A stretch of DNA of 64,000 nt from Fragum whitleyi (GCA_948146395.1 OX411545.1:20095526-20159525); one strand, 5' to 3'; shown: positions 43,576 to 55,057, counted from the first letter of the stretch. Notes: generated from the sequence alone by a model not told the origin. Numbers and translations are program-made.

Positions 43576-43824
43576 TTAACCCTTGTCAAGTTGAATAAAA
43601 AACCTTGGCAAAATTATATATAAATCAAAGTGCTGAAAGCTCTGTATTTCCTTATTGTGAGTCAGCATTTGATTATGAAAACATGATTTCTGAAACTTCT
43701 CTGGTTTAAAAAGGAAAATCAGGTTGTATGGACTAAGATCAGACTGCACATATGTGCAGGCTGATGTTTGTCCATACCTCCTGCCAAAGCATGAATATTC
43801 CAGGAGCAGCATGACAAGGGTTAA
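43576..43824. mobile_element. TTAA MITE (piggyBac-like)
   Basis: TTAACCCTTGTCAAGTTGAA to CAGCATGACAAGGGTTAA. Confidence 0.8.
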
Positions 43825-43896
43825 GAAAAATAGAAAGCTCTGAAAAAATGGTAACTCCTTCTATCAGAAGCTCATAATATTCAAATTGCCTGTATA

Positions 43897-44437
43897 CTGA
43901 ACCATTGTCATGCTAAATAAAAATCTTAAGCTGTGGTCATAGCACAGTTGATAGCGCATCAGACTGTCAATCTAGTGGTCCCTGGTTTGATCCCTGATGG
44001 CAGCCCTCAATCTTTCCGACTATTTGTCTCTCACCAATGGGTTAATAATCATAGACTTATGCAAGATAGTAGCTGGAGGCTAGGAAGGGATGTGATGGTT
44101 GTACTGGTGAGAGAAATAACCAGAGACCATTGTTAGGTGCGCCAGCCGCCACGATATTACTGAAAAAAGTTGAAAGCAGTGTTTAAACTCAATTTAATCA
44201 ATAATTTTTAAAAATCTTGTCAAAAATGCATTGAAATCTAAGTACTGAAAACACTGGATGCCTTAATTATGAAATAGCATTTCTTTTTGAAAAAATAATC
44301 ATTTAGACTTTTCTGTTTTCAAAAGGAAACTCAAGTGGTACATACTATGATCAGACTGCAAATTTTGTTCAGGCTGATTTTTGTCTATACCTCCTGCCAA
44401 AGCAGGAATATTCCTGGTTCAGCATGAAAAGGGTTAA
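43897..44437. mobile_element. TTAA MITE split by a SINE
   Basis: The left end CTGAACCATTGTCATGCTAA is worn, and the right end is TTCAGCATGAAAAGGGTTAA. The two halves join across the SINE at the repeated AAAAATCTT. Confidence 0.75.
43928..44209 (+). mobile_element. Full-length SINE with 9-bp target duplication
   Basis: AAAAATCTT flanks it (43919-43927 and 44210-44218). Head AGCTGTGGTCATAGCACAGT with B box GGTTTGATCCC, the complete body, and tail AATTTAATCAATAATTTTT. Confidence 0.88.
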
Positions 44438-44710
44438 TATGAATTACAACCACAAACAGAAAAGAAAGGAAAATCAATCCTTTTGTCAATAAACTTTTAT
44501 TTTCTTAAAGAAAAGAATAAAAAAAATGCTCAAATTTGGTTACATTGGGAAATGGTTAAAGTAGCACTTCATATGTCATTACAAAATTATGAGTTTAGTG
44601 GAAAGGTTGTTAACATTTTATTTTAATGTCTTCTTTGTTGTAATTAACATACCATGAATTCTTATATTTTTATTACATTGCTTAAAGAGACAATTATATG
44701 TTTGTCTATC

Positions 44711-45136
44711 TTAACCCATTCCTATGCAATCCTTTTTACCCCTCAAGTAAAGAAAATTAAGAATACATCGTAACAAGCAATTTCTACATTTTCCTCAATG
44801 TTTTCTACACAAGAAGACAAAGAGATTTAAGATTTCATCAATTTTGAATAATTTTTTATTACCTCTTTAAGCAAATGGACTGGTCTGAATTTTTATGTCC
44901 CTGCATTGAGAGATCAAAGGCATTTTCCTTTACCATTGTTCGTCTGTCTGTCTGTCCATCTGTCTGCAAAACTTAACCAAAAAACTGAACATTGCCAATA
45001 ATTTCAAGGCTATTCCCTCAAGATACAATGCTCATATTTGGTATGATGATAGATCTCAATGATACGCTAAGGTCAATGTCATGTGACAAGGTCAAGGTCA
45101 TCTGTCAAGGTCAATTTCTAAAAAGTTGCCATTTCA

Positions 45137-45167
<31 letters not shown>

Positions 45168-45184
45168 GATAATGTAATGGGTTA
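44711..45184. mobile_element. TTAA-bounded MITE of a second subfamily, hosting a nested element
   Basis: Starts TTAACCCATTCCTATGCAAT and ends ATAATGTAATGGGTTAA: an inverted TTAACCCATT. The interior AACAAGCAATTTCT matches the element at 54049-54276. The element at 44890-45169 is inserted in it. Confidence 0.65.
44890..45169 (+). mobile_element. Helentron-like small element with TCAAGGTCA repeats
   Basis: TTTTTATGTCCCTGCATTG head, (CTGT)n at 44941-44975, TCAAGGTCA at 45092 and 45105, and the end GGGGCATTTGTGTTTCACAA with the TGTGTTT/AAACACA hairpin and ATCTTG. Relative of 15504-15766. Confidence 0.7.
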
Positions 45185-46069
45185 AGAATTGTCCATGAAA
45201 TTATAAGTTTATTTTTTAGACTTTAATTGACAAAGTAAGCTTTAAGTCTTTACTCAATGCTTAGATTTAAGACTGCCATTGTCAAATTTAATAGGGAGCG
45301 TAGATTATAAGGAGTCATTAAAACAAGGGTATGTGAAAAGTGTATAAAACTGTTGTGAAAAAATAAATTTGCTATGGATGAAAAAATCCACAATAAATTG
45401 CGAGGATGCTGGTGCCTATTCTCTTGTGTGAGTGCCTGTTTGATATGTTGCATGTAATGGCAGATAAGATGTAATTTTGACACAACAAACAGAAATTAGC
45501 ATATAACAACAACAATCAACAATTACAACAAAGTTAATTTAAACAGTGGTGGTAGCAAAAATATGAATTATGATTGCAAAAGAAAATTATATTGTGACTT
45601 TAATCGCGAAGAAAGTTTATTACTCCAATGTGTTACTATATATGAATATTACTGATCAAAGGGAAGCAACTCTACCAAGATTAAATAAGAGATTTATAAA
45701 AGTTACATCCCCTGAAGTTATCAAAGTTGATTGATCAATTCAACAATATTAGCCAAGAATGTGATATTGTTGTCTGGCAAACAAAGCTTTGTACATACAG
45801 CTTGAATAATGCACCTAATTTTGATAAATGATCTGGATAAAAATATTATGGAAAAATGATGCTGGGTCAAATAATGTACATTTTCTGAATTGTACTTTGA
45901 TTTTCTTTTCTAATTAGTATATTTTCTCCTTTAAAAATCATTTGGACCTACCTTTTGTGGTGAGTTTGACAAGAGATAAAAAGGAAAATCACTTGGATGA
46001 AATTTATCAGTAATTTTACAATGCTTCCATTAATAACATCTCTGGGGAATGTGAAATCATGGGACTTGA
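45185..46069 (+). other. Intron 3, nothing recognised
   Basis: About 880 bases of AT-rich intron with no matched repeat. Confidence 0.35.
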
Positions 46070-46320
46070 GTATGAGTTGAACACATGCTGAAACCAGAAT
46101 GTTCCTGTCTTGATAGGAGGTAGAGTCAAAAATCAGCCTGCACATATGTGCAGTCTGATCTTAGTCTATACTTCCTGATTTTTGTTTTCAACCCAGAAAC
46201 AGTTTAAAAAAAGATATTTTCAAAATATGTACTGACTAACAATGAGTGCATCTATTGCTTTCAGTACTTTGATTTTAATGCAATATTGTCATTGATTTTA
46301 TTCAGCATTACAAGGGTTAA
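46070..46320. mobile_element. TTAA MITE ending 27 bases before exon 4
   Basis: The left end is worn (GAACACATGCTGAAACCAGA) and the right end is ATTCAGCATTACAAGGGTTAA. The polypyrimidine tract and AG of exon 4 begin directly after it, so the branch point must lie in or beside the MITE end. Confidence 0.75.
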
Positions 46321-46347
46321 CAAATGACTGTTGTTTTCTCCTTACAG

Positions 46348-46435
46348 ACATATCCAGTCGCAGTATGACCAGTTAGAAGAGGAATATAAATGTGCTGTAA
46401 CCAATGCATTGAGGAGAAAAGCAAAGAAAAGTCCT
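46348..46435 (+). CDS. Exon 4 of the plus-strand coiled-coil-like gene
   Basis: Acceptor TTGTTTTCTCCTTACAG, one base completing a Glu codon, then 29 codons and donor CCT/GTAAGT in phase 0. The peptide is HIQSQYDQLEEEYKCAVTNA followed by LRRKAKKSP: a charged helix ending in a basic cluster that might act in nuclear import or in binding nucleic acid or tubulin. The exon is followed by two decayed copies of itself. Confidence 0.82.
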
Positions 46436-46525
46436 GTAAGTATGGGATATAATTGGGTTGTGAGCAAAACTGTAACTACAGCTTGAATGAAATGTTGCTA
46501 CAAGGTTTAAAGACATAATTAGTAT

Positions 46526-46605
46526 CAGTATGATTAGTAAGAAGAGGAATATAAATGTGCTGTTACCAAGGCATTGAGGAGAAAAGCCAAGAAAAGTGCT
46601 CAAAG
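46526..46605 (+). pseudogene. Decayed tandem copy of exon 4
   Basis: Reading in the exon 4 frame: QYD, two stops (TAG TAA), then EEEYKCAVTKALRRKAKKSA. The donor is lost (GCTCAAAG replaces CCTGTAAG). The unit including downstream intron is about 165-180 bases and follows exon 4 directly. Confidence 0.8.
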
Positions 46606-46699
46606 TAATATGATTATAGTTGGATAGCAACCCAAACTTTGTTACTATAGTTTGAATATGATGTAGGTACAAGGTAAAGGACTTATCCATGATGATTAT

Positions 46700-46760
46700 T
46701 ATATTATGATCGTTTAGAAGAAGATACTTTGAGGAAAAAAGCCAAGAAAAGTCCTGTAAT
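46700..46760 (+). pseudogene. Second, shorter decayed copy of exon 4
   Basis: CGTTTAGAAGAAGATACTTT then GAGGAAAAAAGCCAAGAAAA and GTCCTGTAAT. Most of the middle is deleted. The donor-like GTAAT is retained, but no intact acceptor precedes it. Confidence 0.75.
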
Positions 46761-46935
46761 TGTTATGGTATCATTTGTTGGCAAGAAATAAAACTTTGTA
46801 ACTACCAGTACTGCTTATTTAGGCTTTAAATACATGATTTTGACTGCTCATCAGTTGTATGACTTCTCTTCCATTCTCAAAAAGAGCTACAGATATAGGA
46901 TTATTTTGGAATCTGAGTTAGAATATTTCAATCAT

Positions 46936-47242
46936 AACCTCCCCTAAACTATAGGGGAAATGATTGGAGTCAGCTTGTCTGTTGTGCATCCGTCAGGCGG
47001 TTTGTTGGTCTGTCTGGCTGAAGCATTTTCTTGTCTGCTCAATTTCTCAGCAACTAATGGGCATATTTCATTGAAACTTTACAGGTGTGATCAGTATCAG
47101 ACAGAGATATGCAGGTGATATTTAGGCTAAGATCCATTGACTTTTGACAAAGTTATGACTCTTTGATGGAAATTGCTTTTCATTATTGACAAGCAGTTGT
47201 AGGGGGAATATTATTCTGCTTTGCGCCAGCCTAGTTTTAATT
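46936..47242 (+). mobile_element. Microsatellite-headed small element ending CTAG/TTTT
   Basis: TAACCTCCCCTAAACTATAG folds with AGGGGA. A degenerate GTCTGTCTG head follows at 47005-47025, then a single monomer-like block with TTCATTGAAACTTTACAGG. The end is TTTGCGCCAGCCTAG followed by TTTT. Confidence 0.55.
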
Positions 47243-47520
47243 GCACAATCTTGGAGATAACTCCATTGAACTCCTGTACTAGACTGGCTCCCGTCCCACT
47301 GATCTGAAGCATTGTGAAAAAATAAGCAAATTTCAACTAGAGAAAGAAAATTTCTTTTCAGCTTATATGCTCTGACTGGTCGATCAGTTTTTGAGAATAT
47401 GGGAGGTAATTTGACTTAATTTGAAAATGTAATAGTTACACATAAGTGGTCTACCATATTAATTTTAAAACTAACTGACAGCATGGGAGCCAGGCTACTC
47501 CTGTACAACCTTATGAATTA

Positions 47521-47963
47521 ATTGATGGCTCAGCGCGAAACAGTTATAACTGCAGGGGTGTTGAAATGCGGATTTTCACCAATTGTTCCTCGACAAGTTA
47601 AGTGTGAGTTTTCTCTTGTCCAGGATCAAAATAAGCTTGTCCACAAAAAAAGAATAAAAAGATTTTGAGAAAACATTTTTTTTAAAGAAGAAAATGCTGA
47701 AACTCAGCATTTTCTTAATTTAAAAAAAATGTTGTGTACTCTTTGATACAAACATTCAGCTTATTAATCTATTTGATCTATTTAATGCCATTCCAAAGAT
47801 TTGCCCTGATATTTACTTGTCAATGGACAAGTAGCCTAAAAAATGTACTTGTCCACAGGTAAAAAAGCCTATGTGGGACAACTTTGGCATGAGAATTCAA
47901 CATCCCTAAATTTCCTATGTATCCATAGACAGTTTCAACTGTTTCCTGCTGAGCCATCAATAC
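47521..47963. repeat. Fold-back element (GATGGCTCAG type) split by a MITE
   Basis: ATTGATGGCTCAGCGCGAAA at the left and TTTCCTGCTGAGCCATCAAT at the right pair with each other. The hAT-like MITE sits in the loop region. Confidence 0.7.
47553..47908. mobile_element. hAT-like MITE, TIR CAGGGGTGTTGAA (copy 3)
   Basis: CAGGGGTGTTGAAATGC to GAATTCAACATCCCTA. It shares GATCAAAATAAGCTTGTCCA-like interior text with the other copies. Confidence 0.65.
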
Positions 47964-48952
47964 GGTTTATAAGAAAATAGCAATTGTGTTTTTAACATTT
48001 TAGACCGGTCCAAATTGAAAGAGAATTCTGAGGACAGTGAAAAGTCTGTCCAATTTGAAGAAAAGAAAACATCCTATGTGATAGTAGTAAAAAGGGTGAA
48101 AAAAGGATTATCTTTTTCAATCAAAAGTTTTAAACAATAAACCCAGTACATTTTCAAAGTTAAATTCTTCATGATCATCTATGTGGGCACTATGACAAGG
48201 GTTGTTTGTTCTCATTCAGTAACCTTGCATACATTATGAATATTGGATATGACTAATTCATTAATACCTTAACTTTGAATATGGAAAACTAATTGGAAAG
48301 AAACTAATCAGCTCATTAAAAAAAGACGAAAAGTTCAAAATACTTTCTTGTCAATAATTTTACATCATGAATGAAGGGTAAGTCGAGGGGTCAGTGCAAC
48401 ACTATTGTAAGTGCCTATTTGTCCCACAAAGTGATGGATAAGATCACCGAAGCTGTTAAATGCGGGCTGATCAAGTTACGCCAGGTAAATCTAATCAAGG
48501 TGAGACAACAGTTGTGTCACCTATTGTATTACCTGTATTGATTACCTGTCACCATCTGCACATCTGAGTCATAGTCCTGATGCAGCAACCAGAAGATGTC
48601 TGAAGATGTCAAGAAACATTGAATCTTTATTGAAAACAGAGTATGTGGCCCTGTGCTGGCTTCAGGGTGCTGATTAAATTCTTTGCCAACATTCAGAAAT
48701 TGTAAACCTGCTTTGCACATGATTACATTTGCCAAGTTGTATACCAATTCACAAATTTTTAACAAATGTTTTCATATTGAATTCAGGACTGATGCATTTC
48801 TCACATGGATTGTATATTTGATCACTCTCTTATTTTGTCTTTCTCTTTCAAGGAATACTCTGATGAATACTTTATTAGCTACCCAATATAAGGGTCTTTA
48901 CAAAAATTTAATGCTATTGTAATAGAACTTTCTTCAAAACAAAGTCTATGAA
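47964..48952 (+). other. Intron 4; holds half of a fold-back element
   Basis: At 48376-48420 GAGGGGTCAGTGCAACACTA, TTGTAAGTGCC is one arm of the 53769-53892 palindrome. Otherwise nothing is recognised. Confidence 0.45.
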
Positions 48953-49200
48953 TTAACCCTTGTCATGCTGGATAAATTTTGGCTAAATTTTTTCATCAAA
49001 ATTAAAGGGCAAAAAGCACTGAAAGTACCAACTGTAGTTCCATTTTTATTTGAAAAAAATGAATCTGTTGTCAATTCTGGTTTGAAAGTGAGAAACAGGT
49101 GGTGTAGACTAACATCAGACTGTACATATGTGCAGGCTGATGTTTATCTATAGCTCCTGCCAAAGCAGGAATATTCCGGGTTCAGCATGACAAGGGTTAA
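48953..49200. mobile_element. TTAA MITE (piggyBac-like), intact ends
   Basis: TTAACCCTTGTCATGCTGGA to TTCAGCATGACAAGGGTTAA. Confidence 0.85.
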
Positions 49201-49369
49201 ATTCCCTTGCTTCTGTACGAGTTAAAAGGAAGCCAACAAACAGAACTTTTTTCACCAGGTTGTTGACTAGAATGAGCAATTGTTTTTGATATTGTAAACA
49301 AAATGTTGACCTTTTCCCAGCTTCTAAGGTCCCAATATCTCCTTCAAATAAGGCCTTCCTGGTTTATTA

Positions 49370-49700
49370 GCATAAGGACTGTATAAAAGGACAATTCAGC
49401 CTGATGACGATATTTAATGAATGAATAGCCATTAGAGGCTCTTGTTACGTCATAATAAAGACATGCGTCATGAGTGAATCTGATACTAAAAACTGATCAT
49501 CTGCCAGGATTTACCCCTATTTATAAGCTTTTGATCACCATAGTGACAACCTTACAAACCAATCAGAGGCAGTGGAAGGTCTCACTTAGCCAATCAAAAC
49601 GTTCCTGGCTGACAGAAATCCTGTCAGGTAAATATGACAATTCCTGGCAACTGCAGCCATGTTGCCAGGAGCAAATCCTTTCAGATGCAAATGCTACATA
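49370..49700 (+). promoter_or_regulatory. Possible intronic promoter or enhancer cluster
   Basis: Within 330 bases: TATAAAAGG (49382), TTACGTCATAA (a CRE-like site, 49445), AACCAATCAGAGG (49557) and GCCAATCAAAACG (49588) as CCAAT boxes, and ATGCAAAT (octamer, about 49685). No exon with a good donor is apparent downstream. In AT-rich DNA such motifs can arise by chance, so this is tentative. Confidence 0.25.
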
Positions 49701-50494
49701 CAAATAAATAAGATGAATTAGTGGTGCACATAAATAGATAGAGCACACCAAGACCTAAACATTGATACCTAACATTATAAATAGATTTCTCAGAAAAGCT
49801 AGAATTTGACAGTTGAAAATCTGAGGTGGCCAGGAATTCAAAAGTTCCCTCCTTCCAAACTTGAAGGTAATAGCCAGGAATTCAATAACTTCTTAAACAC
49901 AAATAATTCCCTAGAGTTAATGCTTTAAGGGCAAACAACAAACATAATGTAGTGTTATTGACAATATAAGGGCTTCTTTACAGAGTTAGATTAGAGAATA
50001 GAGGATTAAATAGTTTGTAGTCAAGGGAGATAATCACTGCAGCGTTGTAAACAATCAGACGGCAAATGTTAAAAAAAGCAGATTTCTCTAGCTAACTGCT
50101 GCAAACAGACCAGTTTCAACATTTAAATAGTCCTAAAATACTTCACAAACCCAAAAAAACACATTTCAATTTCTATTATTCGATTATTCATTTGAAATTA
50201 ACCTCAACTCAAGGGGGAAATGACATGACGTCCATTTGATTTATTTTCTCTTAAATAAAAAATGGTTAAAGACATCCATTGGATATGAATAAGTATTAAT
50301 TAAACGATTCTTGTTCGTGTTTGAAATAGCGTCTAAGAGCCTTTGTTAGGAAAAGTACGGTATGCAAACAAGCATTACATTGATTTGCTACATAGATATC
50401 AAATAAAGACAAAATCTATCACATGAATTGTAAAAGAAAAAAAATCCCTCAAATAATACCATCTTATATGTTGTACCAGTTCAGTTTTCAGTTT
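49701..50494 (+). other. Intron 4, nothing recognised
   Basis: About 800 bases with no matched repeat. Confidence 0.35.
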
Positions 50495-51856
50495 TTAGCT
50501 CCACTGGCTGAAAGCCACTGGGGCTATTGTCATGGCGTTGTGTCCGTCGTGCGTCCGTCCGTCCGTCCGTGCGTCAGGTCGTAAACTTTTTCTTTAAAAA
50601 TCTTCTCCTCAGAAACTACTGGATGGATTTCAACCAAACTTCACAGGAATGATCCTTGGGTGACCCTCTTTCAAAGTTGTTCAAGAAATTTTGATCCAAT
50701 GAAAAACATGGATTAAATGGGCGTGGCTAATTTCCAAATATGGTAATAGGTGGCTTTTCTCAGAATCAAATGAGTAGATATCAACCAAATTTTATATGAA
50801 TGATCCTTGGGTGACCCTTTATCAGTCTACCAAAAATTATTGTGATCGGATGAAAAATGTGTATTTTATGGGCGGAGGTCATTTCTCTATATGTTATATA
50901 GTGGAAACTTTGAAAATCATTTTCTCAGTATCTAACTGATAGATATCAACCAAATTTTACTTGAATGATCCTTGGGTGACCCTTTATCAGTCTACCAAAA
51001 ATTATTGTGATCGGATGAAAAATATGTATTTAATGGGCGGAGGTCATTTCTCTATATGTTATATAGTGGAAACTTTGAAAATTATTTTCTCAGAATGTAA
51101 GTGATGTATATCAACCAAATTTCACTGGAATGATCCTTGAGTGACCCTTTATCAGTCTACCAAATATTTTTGCAATGAGATGAAAATTATATATTTTATG
51201 GGCAGAGGTCATTTCTCTATATGTTATATAGTGGAAACTTTGAAAATCATTTTCTCAGTATCTAACTGATAGATATCAACCAAATTTTACTTGAATGATC
51301 CTTGGGTGACCCTTTATCAGTCTACCAAAAATTATTGTGATCGGATGAAAAATATGTATTTTATGGGCGGAGGTCATTTCTCTATATGTTATATAGTGGA
51401 AACTTTGAAAATTATTTTCTCAGAATGTAAGTGATGTATATCAACCAAATTTCACTGGAATGATCCTTGAGTGACCCTTTATCAGTCTACCAAATATTTT
51501 TGCAATGAGATGAAAATTATGTATTTTATGGGCAGAGGTCATTTCTCTATATGTTATATAGTGGAAATTTTGAAAATTATTTTCTCAAAATGTAACTGAT
51601 GGATATCAATCAAAATTCACTGGAATGATCCTTGAGTGATATTTTATCAGTCTACCAAATATTTTTGCAATCGGATTAAAAATATGTATTTTATGGGTGG
51701 AGGTCATTTCTCTATATGTTATAAAAGTGGAAACTTTGAAAATCATTTCAACATAAGTAGAACACAAAATATCTAAAAATATAGTCAAAACTTAGATTTG
51801 CTATTACAAGAAATTCAAGCCTGTGGAGCGACACAAGCCATTCATGGCTTTCTAGT
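50495..51856 (+). mobile_element. Tandem-repeat element, copy 2, with a 330-bp higher-order unit
   Basis: Same ends as 35698-37074: TTTTTAGCTCCACTGGCTG at the left; CAAGCCATTCATGGCTTTCT, AGTT at the right. The microsatellite is at 50540-50575. Eight or so 165-bp monomers follow. The stretch from AGTATCTAACTGATAGATAT at 50927 repeats almost unchanged at 51257, so two neighbouring monomer types form a 330-base higher-order unit. Confidence 0.82.
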
Positions 51857-53768
51857 TGCATGTTTGATTGGAAATGTAAACCAAGATTATAGTCGGCTGA
51901 CATGCAATGATCCATTGAACTTTGACTTTATGGCAGGGGATTTTGAAATGTATCAACTACAAAACGCCTCATCCGTCAACACATCTTTTATCCCTCCCTA
52001 AACTATTGATTTTAATCTACATTCAGAAGAAAAGCTGTGCTTAAGATGAGAAGAAGATAAATATCAGCAATTTATTTCTACCATTGATAAAAACAACATT
52101 TAACGGTGCAATATTGTAATTAACCTTTCATGGCACAAAAAATAGTGAGTTATGCCTAGACTGGCCAGAGTCTTTTCTTGGCGTGTTTTTGAAATTGTTG
52201 GAAATTTCGCACACAGGCTCATACCATCTAATGGAATTGAAAACAAGTTTGTTTAAGTAAAAAATCTAAATGGAAGTTATGTTCCAATTTGACTATTAAT
52301 TTTCCTTGATATCTTGAAAATAATAAAACCTTCTCATGCTGTTCACAGAGTTTTGACAGACAGCATAGACTAAGGTGAGCCTGCACAGAGAAATAGTCTG
52401 ATCCTAGCTTACACCACCTTCTCTTAACTTAATCAATTTGGGAAGATCTTATAAATATGTACAAAAAATGGCTATTTGTTTGATATAAAATTTGAAATCA
52501 GCTGGATGAGAGTTATAAAAATCACCATTTTACACACAATGGACAACGGAATTGTTTCAAAGTAAACAAGATAATTACCTTGTCCTTTTCCAGGTTTGGT
52601 CGCCATAGAAATAAGATATTGTTGAAAAGTAGGACTATACTATAGTATGTGTCATTGTCCAATATTAAATACAGATTTAAACGGTTCAAATTATAGTTAT
52701 TAAGCTTACTTTTGTAATGTAATTGTAGTAATAAATGGCTAAACCAATTTCAAACCAATGTTAGGTTAATGTGTAGTGATTGTCAATGTCATGGACTTAG
52801 GTATTGCAAAAATAACATTATAAAATTTCTGAAGATATTAGATTATTTAGAAATGAAAAATAGGCATTGTGCCAGTGGAGCTGGCCCTGGCTTCATGAAC
52901 TAATTGGTGGCCATGTCTCATTTATTATTGAAAATATTCACTTGCAACTTGGCATGTAACTCACTTTCATTACAGCGTTTCATTATCAGTAGTAAGGGTG
53001 ATAACTCTAGTAGCTTTTTTTGCTTAAACATTTGTAGAAAAGGGGGGATTTTTCAGTTGCTCGGGCTTCAGCAGTCGGCATAATGTTTAATTGGTTACAG
53101 TTATACATGCAACTGAGGCAAATCTCTTTGCCAATTCTTCTGTGACCATAATTTCAGCCTCTAGACAAAGATTTGTTTTTCTGATATTGAATTTAGTGAA
53201 ATTTCAACCCTTTTCAGACTTAGAAATCTTGGTAAAGTTATAATGTGCAATATCAGAAAACAGGGGAAAGTTTATAATGTGCAATTGATGTAAATCTGTA
53301 ATATCTCTGTTTCTACTAAAGCTATTGCTTGGAAACTTTTTACATGCTTCTGTGACTATAAAAAGATATTGAATTTATTGGAATTTTCCAAAGTTGACAT
53401 GGATTTGCTTTTACTATCCAGCACTAAGGGATAGTCAAGCTTCACTGTCCTCTTGTATCCCTCTTGTCTGTAATTTCTCATTATTGTGACCCAAATTGCA
53501 AAAGGGACCATCTGGTAACACAGTAAAATTCACATTTAATTAAGAGATTGCTTTCAGTGGAGATTTATCTGCTATAGATCTTTCTATAGATACAACAAGG
53601 TTGCAAATTGTCACAAGATATGCCTGTTGAAGTGCTGGAAGTTTCAAGTCAATGGAACATAAGGGGACAGAGTTATGATCCAGACAAAGAAATGGATGCC
53701 GCTCACCTGTCGGACACCAGTTTTTTGACGGGCTTATAATAATCAATCCAGCATGAAAAAATTTGATC
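51857..53768 (+). other. Intron 4 with repeat scraps
   Basis: 52145-52230 is a partial MITE of the TGAGCCTGTGC family (GACTGGCCAGAGTCTTTTC, then CGCACACAGGCTCA). 52325-52510 looks like an old relative of the TTAA MITE (CTTCTCATGCTGTTCACAG). 53490-53560 shares GCAAAAGGGACCATCTGG with 39020. No exon is supported. Confidence 0.45.
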
Positions 53769-53892
53769 CTAGTCAGCTTTAATTGAGGGGTTAGTGCAAC
53801 ACTATTGTAAGTGCCTATTAATATATACAACTTATACAATATAACACTTACAATAGTGTTGCATGGACCCCTCTTTTTGTAGTCTGACTAGG
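53769..53892. repeat. 124-bp palindrome, GAGGGGTYAGTGCAACACTA type
   Basis: CTAGTCAGCTTTAATTGAGG...GTGCAACACTATTGTAAGTG pairs with CACTTACAATAGTGTTGCAT...TGTAGTCTGACTAG around an AT-rich loop. This is the best-kept member of its family (15788, 24337, 48376). Confidence 0.75.
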
Positions 53893-54048
53893 ATGGACAA
53901 TCTACACTCTACCAAGAGGGCCCCCTTCTTACCTGACAAGTCACAACTGATATGGTTTGGGTCAATTAAGTAAAGCAAACTTAATTTAAAAAAAAAAAAA
54001 ACACTATGTATTTGATATTTTCTCAAATTAGTAACATGTAATGATAAA

Positions 54049-54276
54049 TTAACCCTTTCCTGTTTTACAAAATTTTTGACCTGTCCAAATTCAAAGGTTT
54101 TGCAGACGAAAATTTAAAGTGGATTTAATTTGAAAAATAACCATTCAGTAGGGTAGAAAATAGTGTGAAAAAGAAGAAATTGCTTGTCAGAAGCAATTTC
54201 TTCTTTTCTCACAATGTTTTCTCAGTCATAAAATCACAGACACGTAAAAAGCAGGGATTAAAAAGCAAAGGGTTAA
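54049..54276. mobile_element. TTAA-bounded MITE, second subfamily
   Basis: TTAACCCTTTCCTGTTTTAC to AAAAAGCAAAGGGTTAA, TTAA both sides. The central hairpin is GAAGAAATTGCTT...AAGCAATTTCTTC. Confidence 0.7.
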
Positions 54277-54314
54277 AGACTCTGTTATCGTCAATCATAG
54301 GTACGTAACTAAAC

Positions 54315-54561
54315 ATAATTGAGCATGTGTGTGACATTTCCAACAATTTAGCACGTAGATGATATGTGAACATAAAGAAGTTTTAACAGCAACATAGTGC
54401 ATTTAGAAGATTACCTGCTTGTCTAATGATACTTTGAGACCTTATCTATCTACAAAGCGCAAAGTGCAGATTCTGGTCAGACTGTGCGGATGCACAGGCT
54501 GACCAGAGTCTTCGCTCGGAGCACATTTGAAATTGTTCAAAATGTTACGCACAGGCTCAAT
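54315..54561. mobile_element. MITE with TIR TGAGCCTGTGC (best copy)
   Basis: TGAGCATGTGTGTGACATTT to AAAATGTTACGCACAGGCTCA, with core palindrome CTGGTCAGACTGTGCGGATG...CACAGGCTGACCAG. Confidence 0.7.
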
Positions 54562-54812
54562 TAATATCTCCTTCCTAAATTATTTGTGGAAAGGTTATAC
54601 AATAATTGACACAAAGTGTGTTTTCGTAATTACACAGTTAACAGATTACCCAACTGGGCCTGAAGATCATAAAGTCTTCCTTTCATTACAGTTTCATGGT
54701 AGATTGAAACAAAATGTCAGAAAAAAACGGAGCAATTAGACATTCCAAAGGTTTCTTGACTCCAGTCAAGGTCCTTTTCTTATACAAGTTTGTTTGTTCC
54801 TCTTTTCCCTTA

Positions 54813-54970
54813 AGGTAGTGGAACCGTAATAGTTCCACAGCATTTCAGATCTCATGATCTTTCACAATGTTGCCTGAGGTTTCGAAATGAAATCATTAGG
54901 AAACCTTGGCTAACATTGTTTAAGTTTATGACTTCAGAAACAATGCAGAACTATTATGGGTCCACTACCT
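54813..54970. mobile_element. 158-bp MITE with TIR AGGTAGTGGA
   Basis: AGGTAGTGGAACCGTAATAG at the left and TATTATGGGTCCACTACCT at the right pair as terminal repeats of about 20 bases with few mismatches. Single copy in this window. TTA precedes and AGA follows, so the target duplication is unclear. Confidence 0.6.
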
Positions 54971-55057
54971 AGATATGAGGAAAATGGGAAGAACTTGTTG
55001 CATGTGTCAGTCTAAGTTGCAGGCTCAGTTAGATGCTTACTTTTAAGAATTAATATG

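Noticed and set aside
43928..44010. tRNA gene in the SINE head
   Set aside because: A- and B-box-like sequences are present, but the stems do not form a full cloverleaf and the same head recurs in many dispersed copies.
46373..46690. 105-codon minus-strand frame with repeated FLCFSPQCIGYSTFIFLF text
   Set aside because: It is antisense to exon 4 and its decayed copy; the repetition comes from the exon duplication.
53540..53839. 99-codon minus-strand frame
   Set aside because: It overlaps a dispersed repeat shared with 39010-39120 and half of a palindromic element; there are no splice signals.
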